Below, piece after piece: positions 41,515-49,867 of a DNA stretch of 64,000 nt. Made by a program: the position numbers and the translations under genes. The DNA is from Streptomyces sp. NBC_00289 (GTDB lineage: Bacteria; Actinomycetota; Actinomycetes; Streptomycetales; Streptomycetaceae): positions 5,022,001 through 5,086,000 of the forward strand of contig NZ_CP108046.1 of assembly GCF_041435115.1 (NCBI RefSeq), read 5' to 3'. The notes below the pieces were generated by a model that saw only the letters and a list, made by a program, of their open reading frames with translations, ran no database searches and had not been told where the DNA came from. Position 1 is the first letter of the stretch; every line of letters starts with the position of its first letter.

Positions 41515-42989
41515 GGGTCTATCAGGATTCAGGTGTGGTTCGTCTGTTTGGCCTACAGGTTTTTCGGTGGGCTGGTCGGCCTACACTCGTCCGGCGGTAA
41601 GGCGGCCGTCGAAGAGAACGTCGAACTCGTTCAAAGCGCTTTTCCAGCGGTTGTTCCAGCGCTGGCGGCCGCGGCCGGTGGGGTCGAGTGCGAGGGTGGC
41701 GAGGTAGAGGCGTTTCAAGGCGGCGGTCTCGTTGGGGAAGTGTCCGCAGGCCTGGGCCGCGCGCCGGTAGCGGGCGTTGAGGGACTCGATCGCGTTCGTG
41801 GTGTAGACGACCTGCCGGATCGCGTCGGGCAGACCGAGGAAGGGCACGAATTCGCTCCAGGCCCGCTCCCAGGTCCCGGCGATCGACGGATAGCGCTTGC
41901 CCCACTTGTCGTCGAAGTCGGTCAGCCGTGCCCGGGCCTCGTCCTCGTTGACAGCGGTGTAGACGGGCTTGAGGTCGCGTGCGACGTCGGCCCAGTCGCG
42001 GCGTGAGGCATACCGCAGACTCGCGCGCAGGAGATGAACCACGCAAGTCTGCACCACAGTCCGGGGCCAGACGGCGTTCACCGCGTCGGGCAGGGCGCTG
42101 AGCCCGTCGCAGACCAGCATCAGCACATCACGGACGCCTCTGTTCTTGATCTCGGTGAGCACCGTCTGCCAGTACTTGGCGCCCTCGCCGCCGTCGCCGG
42201 CCCACAGGCCGAGGATCTCGCGGTAGCCGTCGGCGGTGACCGCGATGGCCACGTAGATGGGCCGGTTGGCGACATGACCGTCTCGGATCTTGACGTGCAC
42301 GGCATCGATGAAGACGACCGGGTAGACCGCGTCGAGCGGGCGGGTGCGCCATTCCGCCATCGATTCCAGGGCCTTGTCGGTGATCGTGGAGATGGTCTCC
42401 TTCGTTGTCGTCATCCCGTACGTCTGGGCGAGATGGGAGACGATCTCGCCGGAGGTCAGGCCCTTTGCGGTCAGCGAGATCACCAGGTCGTCCAACGCAC
42501 CAGTGCGGCGGGCGTACTTGGGCAGCAGCCGGGGCTGGAAGGTGCCCAGACGGTCTCGCGGGATCTGCACCGTGACGGCGCCGACCTCCGTCATCACCTT
42601 CTTGCTCCGGTAGCCGTTGCGGGTGTTGCCGCCCGAGCGCGACCCGCGCCCGCCGACGCGGCCGACCCCGTCGGCCAGGTGCTGGTCCATCTCTGCTTCC
42701 AGCGCGGACTGCATCAGGTGCTGAGCGAGCTCGGGCAGCAGGCCGCCCTCGCCCATCAGCCGCAGTCCCTCTCCGCGGACCTTCTCGGCCGCGAGCGCGG
42801 CCAGCTCCTCCAGCAGCTCACTGGACAGACCATTCTGCGACACCGGCATCGACTTCACGTCGGCACCCTCGACGCCACCGCCGACCTCGGCAAGCGACAC
42901 GCCCTCCACGGTCTCGATCAGGTGACCAGTCGTCGTACTCATCAGGCTCACTCCTTCGGGGAGATCCACACCTGATTCATGACACTCCC
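41515..42989 (-). mobile_element. Complete IS256-family insertion sequence (1475 bp)
   Basis: Terminal inverted repeats of 24 bp (41515-41538 and 42966-42989) share 18 positions, including the block TCAGGTGTGG. One intact transposase gene fills the interior. The flanking 8-bp duplication TCAGGACG is perfect, so the insertion is young and defines both ends to the base. It inserted on the last codon of the pectate lyase gene, and the duplicated bases rebuild that gene's TGA stop. Confidence 0.95.
41581..42942 (-). CDS. IS256-family transposase
   Basis: A 453-residue DDE transposase, full length for the family. Catalytic Asp in VFIDAVHVKIRDG, Asp in LVCDGLSALPDAV, and Glu in TNAIESLNARYRRA. The IS256 signature around HLLRASLRYASRRDW is present. 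The start ATG 42942 follows AAGGAG and lies 24 bp inside the right inverted repeat. No frameshift or stop is visible, so it should be active. Confidence 0.95.
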   Translation of the reverse strand: MSTTTGHLIETVEGVSLAEVGGGVEGADVKSMPVSQNGLSSELLEELAALAAEKVRGEGLRLMGEGGLLPELAQHLMQSALEAEMDQHLADGVGRVGGRGSRSGGNTRNGYRSKKVMTEVGAVTVQIPRDRLGTFQPRLLPKYARRTGALDDLVISLTAKGLTSGEIVSHLAQTYGMTTTKETISTITDKALESMAEWRTRPLDAVYPVVFIDAVHVKIRDGHVANRPIYVAIAVTADGYREILGLWAGDGGEGAKYWQTVLTEIKNRGVRDVLMLVCDGLSALPDAVNAVWPRTVVQTCVVHLLRASLRYASRRDWADVARDLKPVYTAVNEDEARARLTDFDDKWGKRYPSIAGTWERAWSEFVPFLGLPDAIRQVVYTTNAIESLNARYRRAAQACGHFPNETAALKRLYLATLALDPTGRGRQRWNNRWKSALNEFDVLFDGRLTAGRV

Positions 42990-42997
42990 TCAGGACG
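42990..42997. repeat. Target site duplication, right copy
   Basis: TCAGGACG; its first three bases are the stop codon (TGA on the minus strand) of the pectate lyase gene. Confidence 0.93.
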
Positions 42998-44339
42998 CCG
43001 TCAGGGCGCCCGCGCCCGTGGCCATCGCCAGGGTCATCGGCAGGTTCTTCGCCGAGGTCTCCAGGCCTGCCGTGAGGGTCGGGGTCCAGTTGACCGTCGT
43101 CTTCAGCTTCTTCGACGCGGCCGCGTTGTACGCGGCGACGAGGTCGGTGGCCGTGCCGTTGACGAGGTTGCCGGTGCCCTTGACCGAGCCGGTTCCATCG
43201 CCGCTGAGGAGCTTGGCGACCTTGCCGCCTGAAGGCAGCTTCCAGTAGTTGTTCTCGGCGACGACCTGGGCCTTGGCGCGCGAGTTGATGCTGTACTGCG
43301 TCGCGTAGCCGTTGAGGGTCGTGACGTCGTAGTAGTTGTTGTAGATGTGCACCTGGCCGACCCGGGCCAGCGGGGCGCGCTGGACGATGCCCTTCCAGAT
43401 GTTGTGGTGGAGGGAGACGCGCAGCTTGCCGGCGGGCTCGCTGTCGCTGCTGCCGATCAGCATCGTCTTGTCGTGGTTGGTGAACTGGTTGCGCGAGACG
43501 GTCACCAGGTCCGAGCTCTTGGTGATGTCCAGGGAGCCGTCGTGGATCTGGTACTCGCGGCCGTAGTACTTGGGGTTGGCGCTGTCGAGGTGGGGCGCGT
43601 CCGTGAACGTGTTGTGGTCGGCCCAGACGTGGGTCGCGCCGCGCAGGGTGACGGAGTCGTAGTTGGAGTTCCAGTTGCCGTCGTCGCCGTCGGTCGGGTC
43701 CCACTGCGGGAAGCAGTCCTCGGTGGCGGAGAAGGCGAGGTTGCGGACGATGACGTTGTCCACGTTCTGCACCTGGAGCATGCCGCCGGAGATCCCGGCC
43801 TTGGTGCCCGGCACACCGACGACGCTGGTGTTGGCCGGCACCTTGAAGACGATGTTCTTCGCCTGCTTGGTCTGGGCAGCGGCGCGGGCCTTCTCCTGGG
43901 TGCCGGAGGGCAGCTTCGAGGTGCCGTAGGAGGAGGGGTCGTACGCCTTCAGGTAGGCGGAGAGCGAGTAGCCGGTGCCCGACGCGTAGTCGGCGCAGGT
44001 CAGCTTCTTGCCCGCGTCGTCGGTGTTGGCCTCGATCGTGCCCTTGACCTTGATGATCCGGGGCGTGGTGTCGGAGGCCGACCCCAGCGCCTTCACCAGC
44101 TGGGCGCGGGTGGACACGGTGAAGGTGTGCGCGGCGTCGGCCTTGGTGCCACCGGTGGTGCCCGTGCCGGAGGAGGCCCAGCCGTCCTTGGCGGCGAGCG
44201 TCTGGTGGTACAGGTCGACGGGCCCGGCGTTCGCGTTCATCACGACGACACCGGCGCCGACACCCGCGGCCACGACGGCGGCGGAGACGACGAGGACGCG
44301 GCGCGAGCGGAGGGACCGGCGGTGGGAAGGAGCTGCCAC
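42990..44339 (-). CDS. Secreted pectate lyase (PL1-like)
   Basis: A 449-residue exported enzyme. The start is GTG 44339 (AAGGA upstream). A signal/anchor stretch (RSRRVLVVSAAVVAAGVGAG) precedes a right-handed beta-helix of the PL1 type. Key motifs are NVIVRNLAFS, then DSVTLRGATHVWADHNTFTD with the Ca2+-binding Asp residues, SLHHNIWKGIVQRAPLARVG with the catalytic Arg region, and QVHIYNNYY. It cleaves polygalacturonate by beta-elimination outside the cell. The IS element abuts its stop codon without changing the protein, but separates it from its old 3' flank. Confidence 0.92.
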   Translation of the reverse strand: MAAPSHRRSLRSRRVLVVSAAVVAAGVGAGVVVMNANAGPVDLYHQTLAAKDGWASSGTGTTGGTKADAAHTFTVSTRAQLVKALGSASDTTPRIIKVKGTIEANTDDAGKKLTCADYASGTGYSLSAYLKAYDPSSYGTSKLPSGTQEKARAAAQTKQAKNIVFKVPANTSVVGVPGTKAGISGGMLQVQNVDNVIVRNLAFSATEDCFPQWDPTDGDDGNWNSNYDSVTLRGATHVWADHNTFTDAPHLDSANPKYYGREYQIHDGSLDITKSSDLVTVSRNQFTNHDKTMLIGSSDSEPAGKLRVSLHHNIWKGIVQRAPLARVGQVHIYNNYYDVTTLNGYATQYSINSRAKAQVVAENNYWKLPSGGKVAKLLSGDGTGSVKGTGNLVNGTATDLVAAYNAAASKKLKTTVNWTPTLTAGLETSAKNLPMTLAMATGAGALTAS

Positions 44340-44658
44340 GGGGGATCCTTACGGGGGAGGAGCGGACTTACGCCCTGTCAGTGGTCGCCACCCCGTGAAG
44401 AGTTGCCGTCCCCCTGAACATATTTTCTCCACGCGTCCCCACGAAGTAGTCCCGCGCCGGGGGCCGTGACCGGTCGCGGGCGGTCGAGGCCGCCTTGCTC
44501 GTGACGCCGACATCCCTCCCGTCAAGCGCCCGGACCGTCTTCTGTCACTCTCTTCACTCTGCATTTACCTGCCTATAGTGTTTAGCCACTCCGTTCACTC
44601 GCACGTACAAGCGCAGCACGCTTGTACGCCACGAGTCCGTCCACACCCAGGGAATGTC
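44340..44658. other. 319-bp divergent region with promoter and hairpin
   Basis: A -10 TATAGT (44574-44579) faces the pyruvyl transferase gene, followed by a 5'-UTR hairpin at 44604-44628. The left half should hold the pectate lyase promoter, which I cannot place. Confidence 0.5.
44604..44628 (+). promoter_or_regulatory. 5'-UTR hairpin before the pyruvyl transferase gene
   Basis: CGTACAAGCG/CGCTTGTACG, a perfect 10-bp stem with a CAGCA loop. It begins about 20-25 nt after the predicted transcription start and ends 30 nt before the GTG. It could stabilise the mRNA or bind a regulator. Confidence 0.5.
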
Positions 44659-46161
44659 GTGAAGCGCATCCTGATCCGCTCCGGGAAGAGCCCCTTCCGG
44701 GTCGCCCGTCCCACGGAGTTCATCCACCAGGACCTGATCGGGACGAACACCGGCAATCTTCTCTTCAGCGACTCCGCCCACAAGATGCTGACGACACCTG
44801 ACACCGAGGTGACGTCCAACGGCATCCGCACCGACGCGTCACCCGAGCGCGCCGCCGAGATCAACGAGCGGTACGACGTGTTCGTCGTCCCGCTCGCCAA
44901 CGCCTTCCGGCCCGGATTCCAGGCCGCGCTGGACCGGCTGACCACGCTGATCGAGCAGCTCACCATCCCGGTCGTCGTCTTCGGCGTCGGCGCGCAGGCC
45001 ACCGCCGACTACGACACCGAGTCGCTCAGGCCCATGGCCGCCTCGGTCAGGCGCTTCGCGTCCGCCGTCCTCGACCGCTCCGCCTCCATCGGCGTGCGCG
45101 GCGAACTCACCGCCGGCTACCTGAAGAGCCTCGGCTTCCACGACGTCGACATCATCGGCTGCCCGTCGATGTTCCTGTACGGCGCCACGTTCCCGGAGAT
45201 CCGGGCGACGGAACTGTCCGCCGACTCCCGCATCGCCGTCAACCTCTCCCCGGACGCGATCCCCGTCGGCGACATCTCGGGCATGGCCCGGCACGCCTGG
45301 GAGCGCTACCCGCACCTCACCTACTACGCGCAGAACACCGTCGACGCGGAACTGCTGCTGTGGGGCGACACCAGCATCGAGTCGGGACACGAGGACCCCT
45401 TCCCGCTCCAGCTGAGCCACACCCTGCTGCGCGAGAACAAGGTGCGCATGCCGCTGGACCCGGCGACCTGGATCGACGAACTGCGCGGCTACGACTTCGC
45501 CTACGGCACCCGTATCCACGGCAACGTGGCCGCTCTGCTGGCAGGCACCCCGAGCGTCGTCCTCACCCACGACTCACGCACCCTGGAGCTGTGCCGGTAC
45601 TTCGACATCCCGCACCGCCCGCTCACCGAACTGCCCGCCGACACCGACCCGCGTGACCTGTACGACGACGCCGACTTCTCGGTGATGATCAAGGGCCACG
45701 GCGCGCGGTTCGAGCGGATCACCGCGTTCCTGGACCGCAACGGCCTGCAGAACACCTACACCCACGGCGACGGCGGCGCCGCCTTCGACGCCCGAATCTC
45801 CGCCCTGGACCTGCCCCCGTCCATGCCGGTCTGGGACGGCTCGGACGACGGACAGATGCGCTACCGCCTGAGCCGGCTGCGCGAGCGGATCACGACGACC
45901 GACGCCAAGCTCCAGCTCCAGGCGCAGAAGCGGGTCAGGTCGACCAAGGAGCTGCGCGTCAGGCTCCGCACCGCGGAGAAGCTCGCTACCGCCCAGGCAC
46001 GTCAACTCGACGCCATGCGGGCGGAGCTGGAAGCCACGCGCAAGCAGCTCGCCGCCGTCGAGCGCCGTGTCACCGGCATCGAGCGCCGCGCCCTGATCCG
46101 CATCGGCCCGGCTCTGCGCCGCCGCACCCGGAGGCCGGCGGGCGACGACAGCACGGGCTGA
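44659..46161 (+). CDS. Polysaccharide pyruvyl transferase family protein
   Basis: A 500-residue cytoplasmic protein. Residues ~1-350 match the pyruvyl-transferase fold (GTNTGNLLFSD, VVFGVGAQ, SIGVRGELTAGYLKSLGF, GTRIHGNVAALLAGTPSVVL). The family moves enolpyruvate onto cell-surface glycans. A predicted coiled coil (~400-480, LRERITTTDAKLQLQAQKRV onward) ends the protein, an addition seen in some actinobacterial members. The start GTG 44659 has only GGGA upstream. It is not in an obvious glycan cluster, so the acceptor is unknown. Confidence 0.83.
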   Translation: MKRILIRSGKSPFRVARPTEFIHQDLIGTNTGNLLFSDSAHKMLTTPDTEVTSNGIRTDASPERAAEINERYDVFVVPLANAFRPGFQAALDRLTTLIEQLTIPVVVFGVGAQATADYDTESLRPMAASVRRFASAVLDRSASIGVRGELTAGYLKSLGFHDVDIIGCPSMFLYGATFPEIRATELSADSRIAVNLSPDAIPVGDISGMARHAWERYPHLTYYAQNTVDAELLLWGDTSIESGHEDPFPLQLSHTLLRENKVRMPLDPATWIDELRGYDFAYGTRIHGNVAALLAGTPSVVLTHDSRTLELCRYFDIPHRPLTELPADTDPRDLYDDADFSVMIKGHGARFERITAFLDRNGLQNTYTHGDGGAAFDARISALDLPPSMPVWDGSDDGQMRYRLSRLRERITTTDAKLQLQAQKRVRSTKELRVRLRTAEKLATAQARQLDAMRAELEATRKQLAAVERRVTGIERRALIRIGPALRRRTRRPAGDDSTG

Positions 46162-46210
46162 CCGCCCGAACGTGCGGCGCCCCGCTCCTCCGTCCTGCGG
46201 GCAACCCGGC

Positions 46211-46609
46211 TCAGCCGTGCTCCACCAGGTGCCGGCACCCGGACGCCTCGGCGTCCGAGCCGGGCTCCAACGCCGTGCGGGCGGTGCCCAGGTGCCGTAG
46301 GCCTTCCCTCGCCGTGCGGGTCACCCGGTCGTACTCCGCCGCCGTACGGGCCGCTGCCAGCTGCGCCCGGGCCTCACGATGGCACTCCGCCGCCGCCGTC
46401 AGGGCACGGGCCGCGTTCTCGTCCGCGGCCGCCCAGGCCCGGACGTCGGGCGGGACCAGGCCGCCGCCCAGCCGTACGAGCCACCGGTTCGCCTCGACCT
46501 CCGCATCCAGGCCGGACGGGGGGCGGGTCCGCCGGGACCGTCGCTGGGCGACGACCGCGAACACCGCTCCGACGATGATCAGTACGGCGAGCACGAGCAT
46601 GAATCCCAT
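46211..46609 (-). CDS. Single-pass membrane protein (132 aa)
   Basis: One N-terminal helix (MGFMLVLAVLIIVGAVFAVVA) is followed by RRSRRTR and a ~100-residue helical cytoplasmic domain rich in Ala/Arg/Glu (WAAADENAARALTAAAECHR). GGGAGGAAACC precedes the ATG. It resembles uncharacterised Streptomyces proteins and has no recognisable catalytic motif. Lone gene between two divergently read neighbours. Confidence 0.72.
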   Translation of the reverse strand: MGFMLVLAVLIIVGAVFAVVAQRRSRRTRPPSGLDAEVEANRWLVRLGGGLVPPDVRAWAAADENAARALTAAAECHREARAQLAAARTAAEYDRVTRTAREGLRHLGTARTALEPGSDAEASGCRHLVEHG

Positions 46610-46818
46610 GGTTTCCTCCCCTGCATGACGATGCCGGGGCGGGCTGCGGTCCCGCGACCCCGTGCTCCCCATGAGACGACGGGTCGCTGTGCTCTCCCCC
46701 CGGGATTCCTGTGCGTCGCCGGTGAGGTGCCCAAGAGGGGGTGACGGGCCGTGGAAATGTGCCGCTTTCGGGGGAGAGGGCACACTCCCACGGCGTATGT
46801 CGCAGGGTCGTCAGCGCA

Positions 46819-47775
46819 TCAACTTGCTTCCGCCGATGCCGATGCCGACGCCGACGTGCTCGGCTGTGGCGGTGCGCCCTGGCCGTCCTGCGTCGCGTCC
46901 GGGTCGACGCCGACGGTGAGGGACCCGCGTACGCCCCTGGCGATGTCCCGCCGGTCGTAGCGCAGCTTGAGCAGGCCGCCCGGGGTCCCGCTCTGGTCGT
47001 AGATCGTGTCCTCGGACAGGGTCGTGCGCTCGGCGGCGTTGCTCGCGTACGGCTCCACTTCCGCGGAGGCGAGGACGGACTCCTCGTCGAAGAAGAACTG
47101 CCCCGTGTGGCAGGCGTGGCCACCCTCGTAGCCGGCGTCGGTCCACTCGCCGTCCACGTGCACCTTGACGTGGATGTGCACACAACGGCCCCGGTACCAG
47201 CCGGGGAAGACGGTGCGGAAGGTGACGTGACCGTGCCGGTCGGTGCGCCAGGTGCCGCGCAGGTAGCGCGTGTCGTCCGTCGGCTCCTGGTGGCCGCCGC
47301 CACCGCCACCCGGGCCGCCGGTCGGGGGCTCGCCCGTGGGTGTGCCGGTCGGGGGCTCGCCCGTGGGGGCGGGGCCGCCACCACCGCCGCCGTTGCCCTG
47401 GTTCTCGTATCCGGAGTAGACACCCACCGCGTCGCAGTGCCAGATGTCGACGGCCGCGTCCCGGATCGGCCGGCAGGTCTCGGAGTCGATCACCTTGAGG
47501 CCGAGCAGGAGCGGGATGCCCTCGCGGTCCTCGGTGATGTCCCGGCGGAGTTTGTCCGCGTCGATGTAGTAGGGGCCCTCGACGGTTTCCGAGGTGAGGC
47601 GGTAGCAGACGCCGGCGCCGTCCTCCGCCGACGTGTCCGCGCCGTCTCCCGCGAAGGCGGTCGTCGTCAGCGCGCCGCCGACGAGGCCCGCCGCCGCGAT
47701 GCCGCCCGCACCGGCGACCACGACCGTGCGGCGGGTTAATTCCCGTGCTCTGTGTGCTTCCTGGTAGTCCGTCAT
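46819..47775 (-). CDS. Exported intradiol ring-cleavage dioxygenase
   Basis: A 318-residue protein. A twin-arginine-like start (ARELTRRTVVVAGAGG) suggests Tat export of a folded iron enzyme. Catalytic core: SETVEGPYYIDADKLRRDI, VDIWHCDAVGVYSGY, and GWYRGRCVHIHVKVH, giving the Tyr/Tyr/His/His Fe(III) set. It opens catechol-type rings. A Gly/Pro/Thr-rich insert (GGGGGPAPTGEPPTG...) splits the core near residues 130-160. The C-terminal Ser/Ala tail is low in complexity. Related secreted enzymes are linked to lignin-derived catechols. Confidence 0.87.
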   Translation of the reverse strand: MTDYQEAHRARELTRRTVVVAGAGGIAAAGLVGGALTTTAFAGDGADTSAEDGAGVCYRLTSETVEGPYYIDADKLRRDITEDREGIPLLLGLKVIDSETCRPIRDAAVDIWHCDAVGVYSGYENQGNGGGGGGPAPTGEPPTGTPTGEPPTGGPGGGGGGHQEPTDDTRYLRGTWRTDRHGHVTFRTVFPGWYRGRCVHIHVKVHVDGEWTDAGYEGGHACHTGQFFFDEESVLASAEVEPYASNAAERTTLSEDTIYDQSGTPGGLLKLRYDRRDIARGVRGSLTVGVDPDATQDGQGAPPQPSTSASASASAEAS

Positions 47776-47846
47776 GAGGCCGGGACGCTAGGCAGGAAAC
47801 CTGTCAGGAATATGGGAAAGAGCTGTCAGCTGCCCTGGAACGCGAA

Positions 47847-47880
47847 AGTGGCTCGGAACCGACGCCGGTTCCGAGCCACT
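47847..47880 (-). terminator. Terminator of aspS
   Basis: AGTGGCTCGGAACC/GGTTCCGAGCCACT, 14-bp perfect stem with a 6-nt loop, followed on the minus strand by TTTCGCG. Confidence 0.85.
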
Positions 47881-47930
47881 CCTTCTGTTCGCGCCACTCT
47901 GGCCGGTCGCGCTGCTTCGTGCCGTTCGTG

Positions 47931-49694
47931 CTACTTCGGCTGCGGCTTCCGCACCGAGAGGTGCAGCTCGCGCAGGCGGGTCTCCTCCAGCTCCGTCGGC
48001 GCGCCCATCATCAGGTCCTGGGCGTTGCCGTTGAGCGGGAAGGAGATGGTCTCGCGGATGTTGGGCTCGTCGGCGAGCAGCATCACGATGCGGTCGACGC
48101 CCGGAGCGATGCCGCCGTGCGGCGGGGCGCCGAAGCGGAAGGCGCGCAGCATGCCGGCGAACTTCTCCTCGACGGTCTCACGGTCGTAGCCCGCGATCTC
48201 GAAGGCCTTGAGCATGATGTCGGGCTCGTGGTTCCGGATCGCGCCGGAGGACAGCTCGACGCCGTTGCAGACGATGTCGTACTGCCAGCCGAGGATGTCC
48301 AGCGGGTCCTGGGTCTCCAGGGCCTCCAGGCCGCCCTGCGGCATCGAGAAGGGGTTGTGCGAGAAGTCGATCCCGCCGGTCTCCTCGTCCTTCTCGTACA
48401 TCGGGAAGTCGACGATCCAGCAGAAGCGGAAGACGTTCTCCTCGAACTGGCCCGCGCGCTTCGCGGCTTCCACCCGCACCGCGCCCATGATCTTGGAGAC
48501 CTCGTCGAACTCGCCCGCGCCGAAGAAGACCGCGTGGCCGGGGGCCAGGGAGAGCCGCTTGGTGAGCTCGGCGACGTTCGCCTCGGTGAGGAACTTCGCG
48601 ATCGGACCGGTCAGCGACCCGTCCTCGGCGACGCGCACCCAGGCGAGACCCTTGGCGCCCTGGGAGACCGCGAAGTCACCGAGCTGGTCGAAGAACTTGC
48701 GGGGCTGCGCCGAGACGTCCGGCACCGACAGCGCACGCACGTGCTTGCCCGCGAAGGCCTTGAACTCCGAGCCCTCGAAGACGTCGGTGATGTCCACCAG
48801 CTCCAGCTGGGCCCGCAGGTCCGGCTTGTCGGAGCCGTACTTCAGCATCGCCTCGCGGAACGGGATCCGCGGGAAGGGGGAGGTGACGTGCCGCCCGCCG
48901 CCGAACTCCTCGAACAGCTCCGTCATGAGCTTCTCGATCGGCTGGAAGACGTCCTCCTGCTCGACGAAGCTCATCTCGACGTCGAGCTGGTAGAACTCGC
49001 CCGGCGAGCGGTCCGCGCGGGCGTCCTCGTCACGGAAACAGGGCGCGATCTGGAAGTAGCGGTCGAAGCCCGAGATCATCAACAGCTGCTTGAACTGCTG
49101 CGGGGCCTGCGGGAGGGCGTAGAACTTGCCCGGGTGCAGCCGGGACGGGACGACGAAGTCGCGGGCGCCCTCGGGGGAGGTCGCGGACAGGATCGGGGTC
49201 GCCATCTCGTTGAAGCCCAGCGCCGTCATCTTGTGCCGGATCGCCGAGATGACCGCCGTACGCAGCATGATGTTGCGGTGCATGCGCTCGCGGCGCAGGT
49301 CCAGGAAGCGGTACTCGAGGCGCCGCTCCTCGTTGACCCCGTCCTCGGTGTTGATCGTGAAGGGCAGCGGCTGGGCGGCGCCGAGCAGCTCGACCTCGCC
49401 GACCTCGACCTCGATCTCACCGGTGGGCAGGTCCGGGTTCACGTTGTCCGTGCCCCGGGAGACGACCTTGCCGTCGACGCGGACCGTCGACTCCTTGGTG
49501 ACCTTGTCGAGGGCCTCGTAGGCGGGAGTGCCGGGGCGGGCGACGAGCTGCGTGATGCCGTAGTGGTCGCGCAGATCGATGAAGAGGATGCCGCCCAGGT
49601 CGCGCCGATTGTGCAGCCAGCCGCTCAGCCGGACGTCGGTGCCGACGTCAGAGGCGCGGAGCTCGCCGCAGGTGTGGGACCTGTACCGATGCAT
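47931..49694 (-). CDS. aspS: Aspartate-tRNA ligase
   Basis: A 587-residue class II synthetase. The OB-fold anticodon domain (~1-105: [20 protein letters not shown]) is followed by motif 2 ([19 protein letters not shown]), a bacterial GAD insert (~290-420), and motif 3 (GVDRIVMLL with [10 protein letters not shown]). Most actinobacteria with Asp/Asn-tRNA amidation use such an enzyme; whether this one is non-discriminating cannot be told. The ATG at 49694 starts [12 protein letters not shown], standard for the family. A parS site lies just upstream. Confidence 0.98.
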   Translation of the reverse strand: MHRYRSHTCGELRASDVGTDVRLSGWLHNRRDLGGILFIDLRDHYGITQLVARPGTPAYEALDKVTKESTVRVDGKVVSRGTDNVNPDLPTGEIEVEVGEVELLGAAQPLPFTINTEDGVNEERRLEYRFLDLRRERMHRNIMLRTAVISAIRHKMTALGFNEMATPILSATSPEGARDFVVPSRLHPGKFYALPQAPQQFKQLLMISGFDRYFQIAPCFRDEDARADRSPGEFYQLDVEMSFVEQEDVFQPIEKLMTELFEEFGGGRHVTSPFPRIPFREAMLKYGSDKPDLRAQLELVDITDVFEGSEFKAFAGKHVRALSVPDVSAQPRKFFDQLGDFAVSQGAKGLAWVRVAEDGSLTGPIAKFLTEANVAELTKRLSLAPGHAVFFGAGEFDEVSKIMGAVRVEAAKRAGQFEENVFRFCWIVDFPMYEKDEETGGIDFSHNPFSMPQGGLEALETQDPLDILGWQYDIVCNGVELSSGAIRNHEPDIMLKAFEIAGYDRETVEEKFAGMLRAFRFGAPPHGGIAPGVDRIVMLLADEPNIRETISFPLNGNAQDLMMGAPTELEETRLRELHLSVRKPQPK

Positions 49695-49726
49695 CGTCGT
49701 TCATCCAGTCTTTGCGGATCGGGGAC

Positions 49727-49742
49727 TGTTTCACGTGAAACA
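49727..49742. other. parS: parS centromere-like site
   Basis: TGTTTCACGTGAAACA is a perfect 16-bp palindrome identical to the bacterial parS consensus bound by ParB. It lies in the 173-bp divergent region between aspS and the SpoIIE gene. In Streptomyces parS sites cluster around oriC, so the window is probably origin-proximal. ParB loading here could also touch expression of the two flanking genes. Confidence 0.93.
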
Positions 49743-49867
49743 CCCCCAGCGTACCGGGCACCCAAAGATCGCCTCCCCACCATTTCCCGGGCCGTTTCAA
49801 GATCACCCACTCAGTTGCCGTACTCCATCAGTGGCATTCTTCGAGCTCCTCTTCATAAAGTGGGGCA

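Noticed and set aside
41581..43704. Transposase extended upstream into a 707-residue protein
   Set aside because: The extra 254 residues come from the antisense of pectate lyase; the inverted repeat and ribosome site place the start at 42942.
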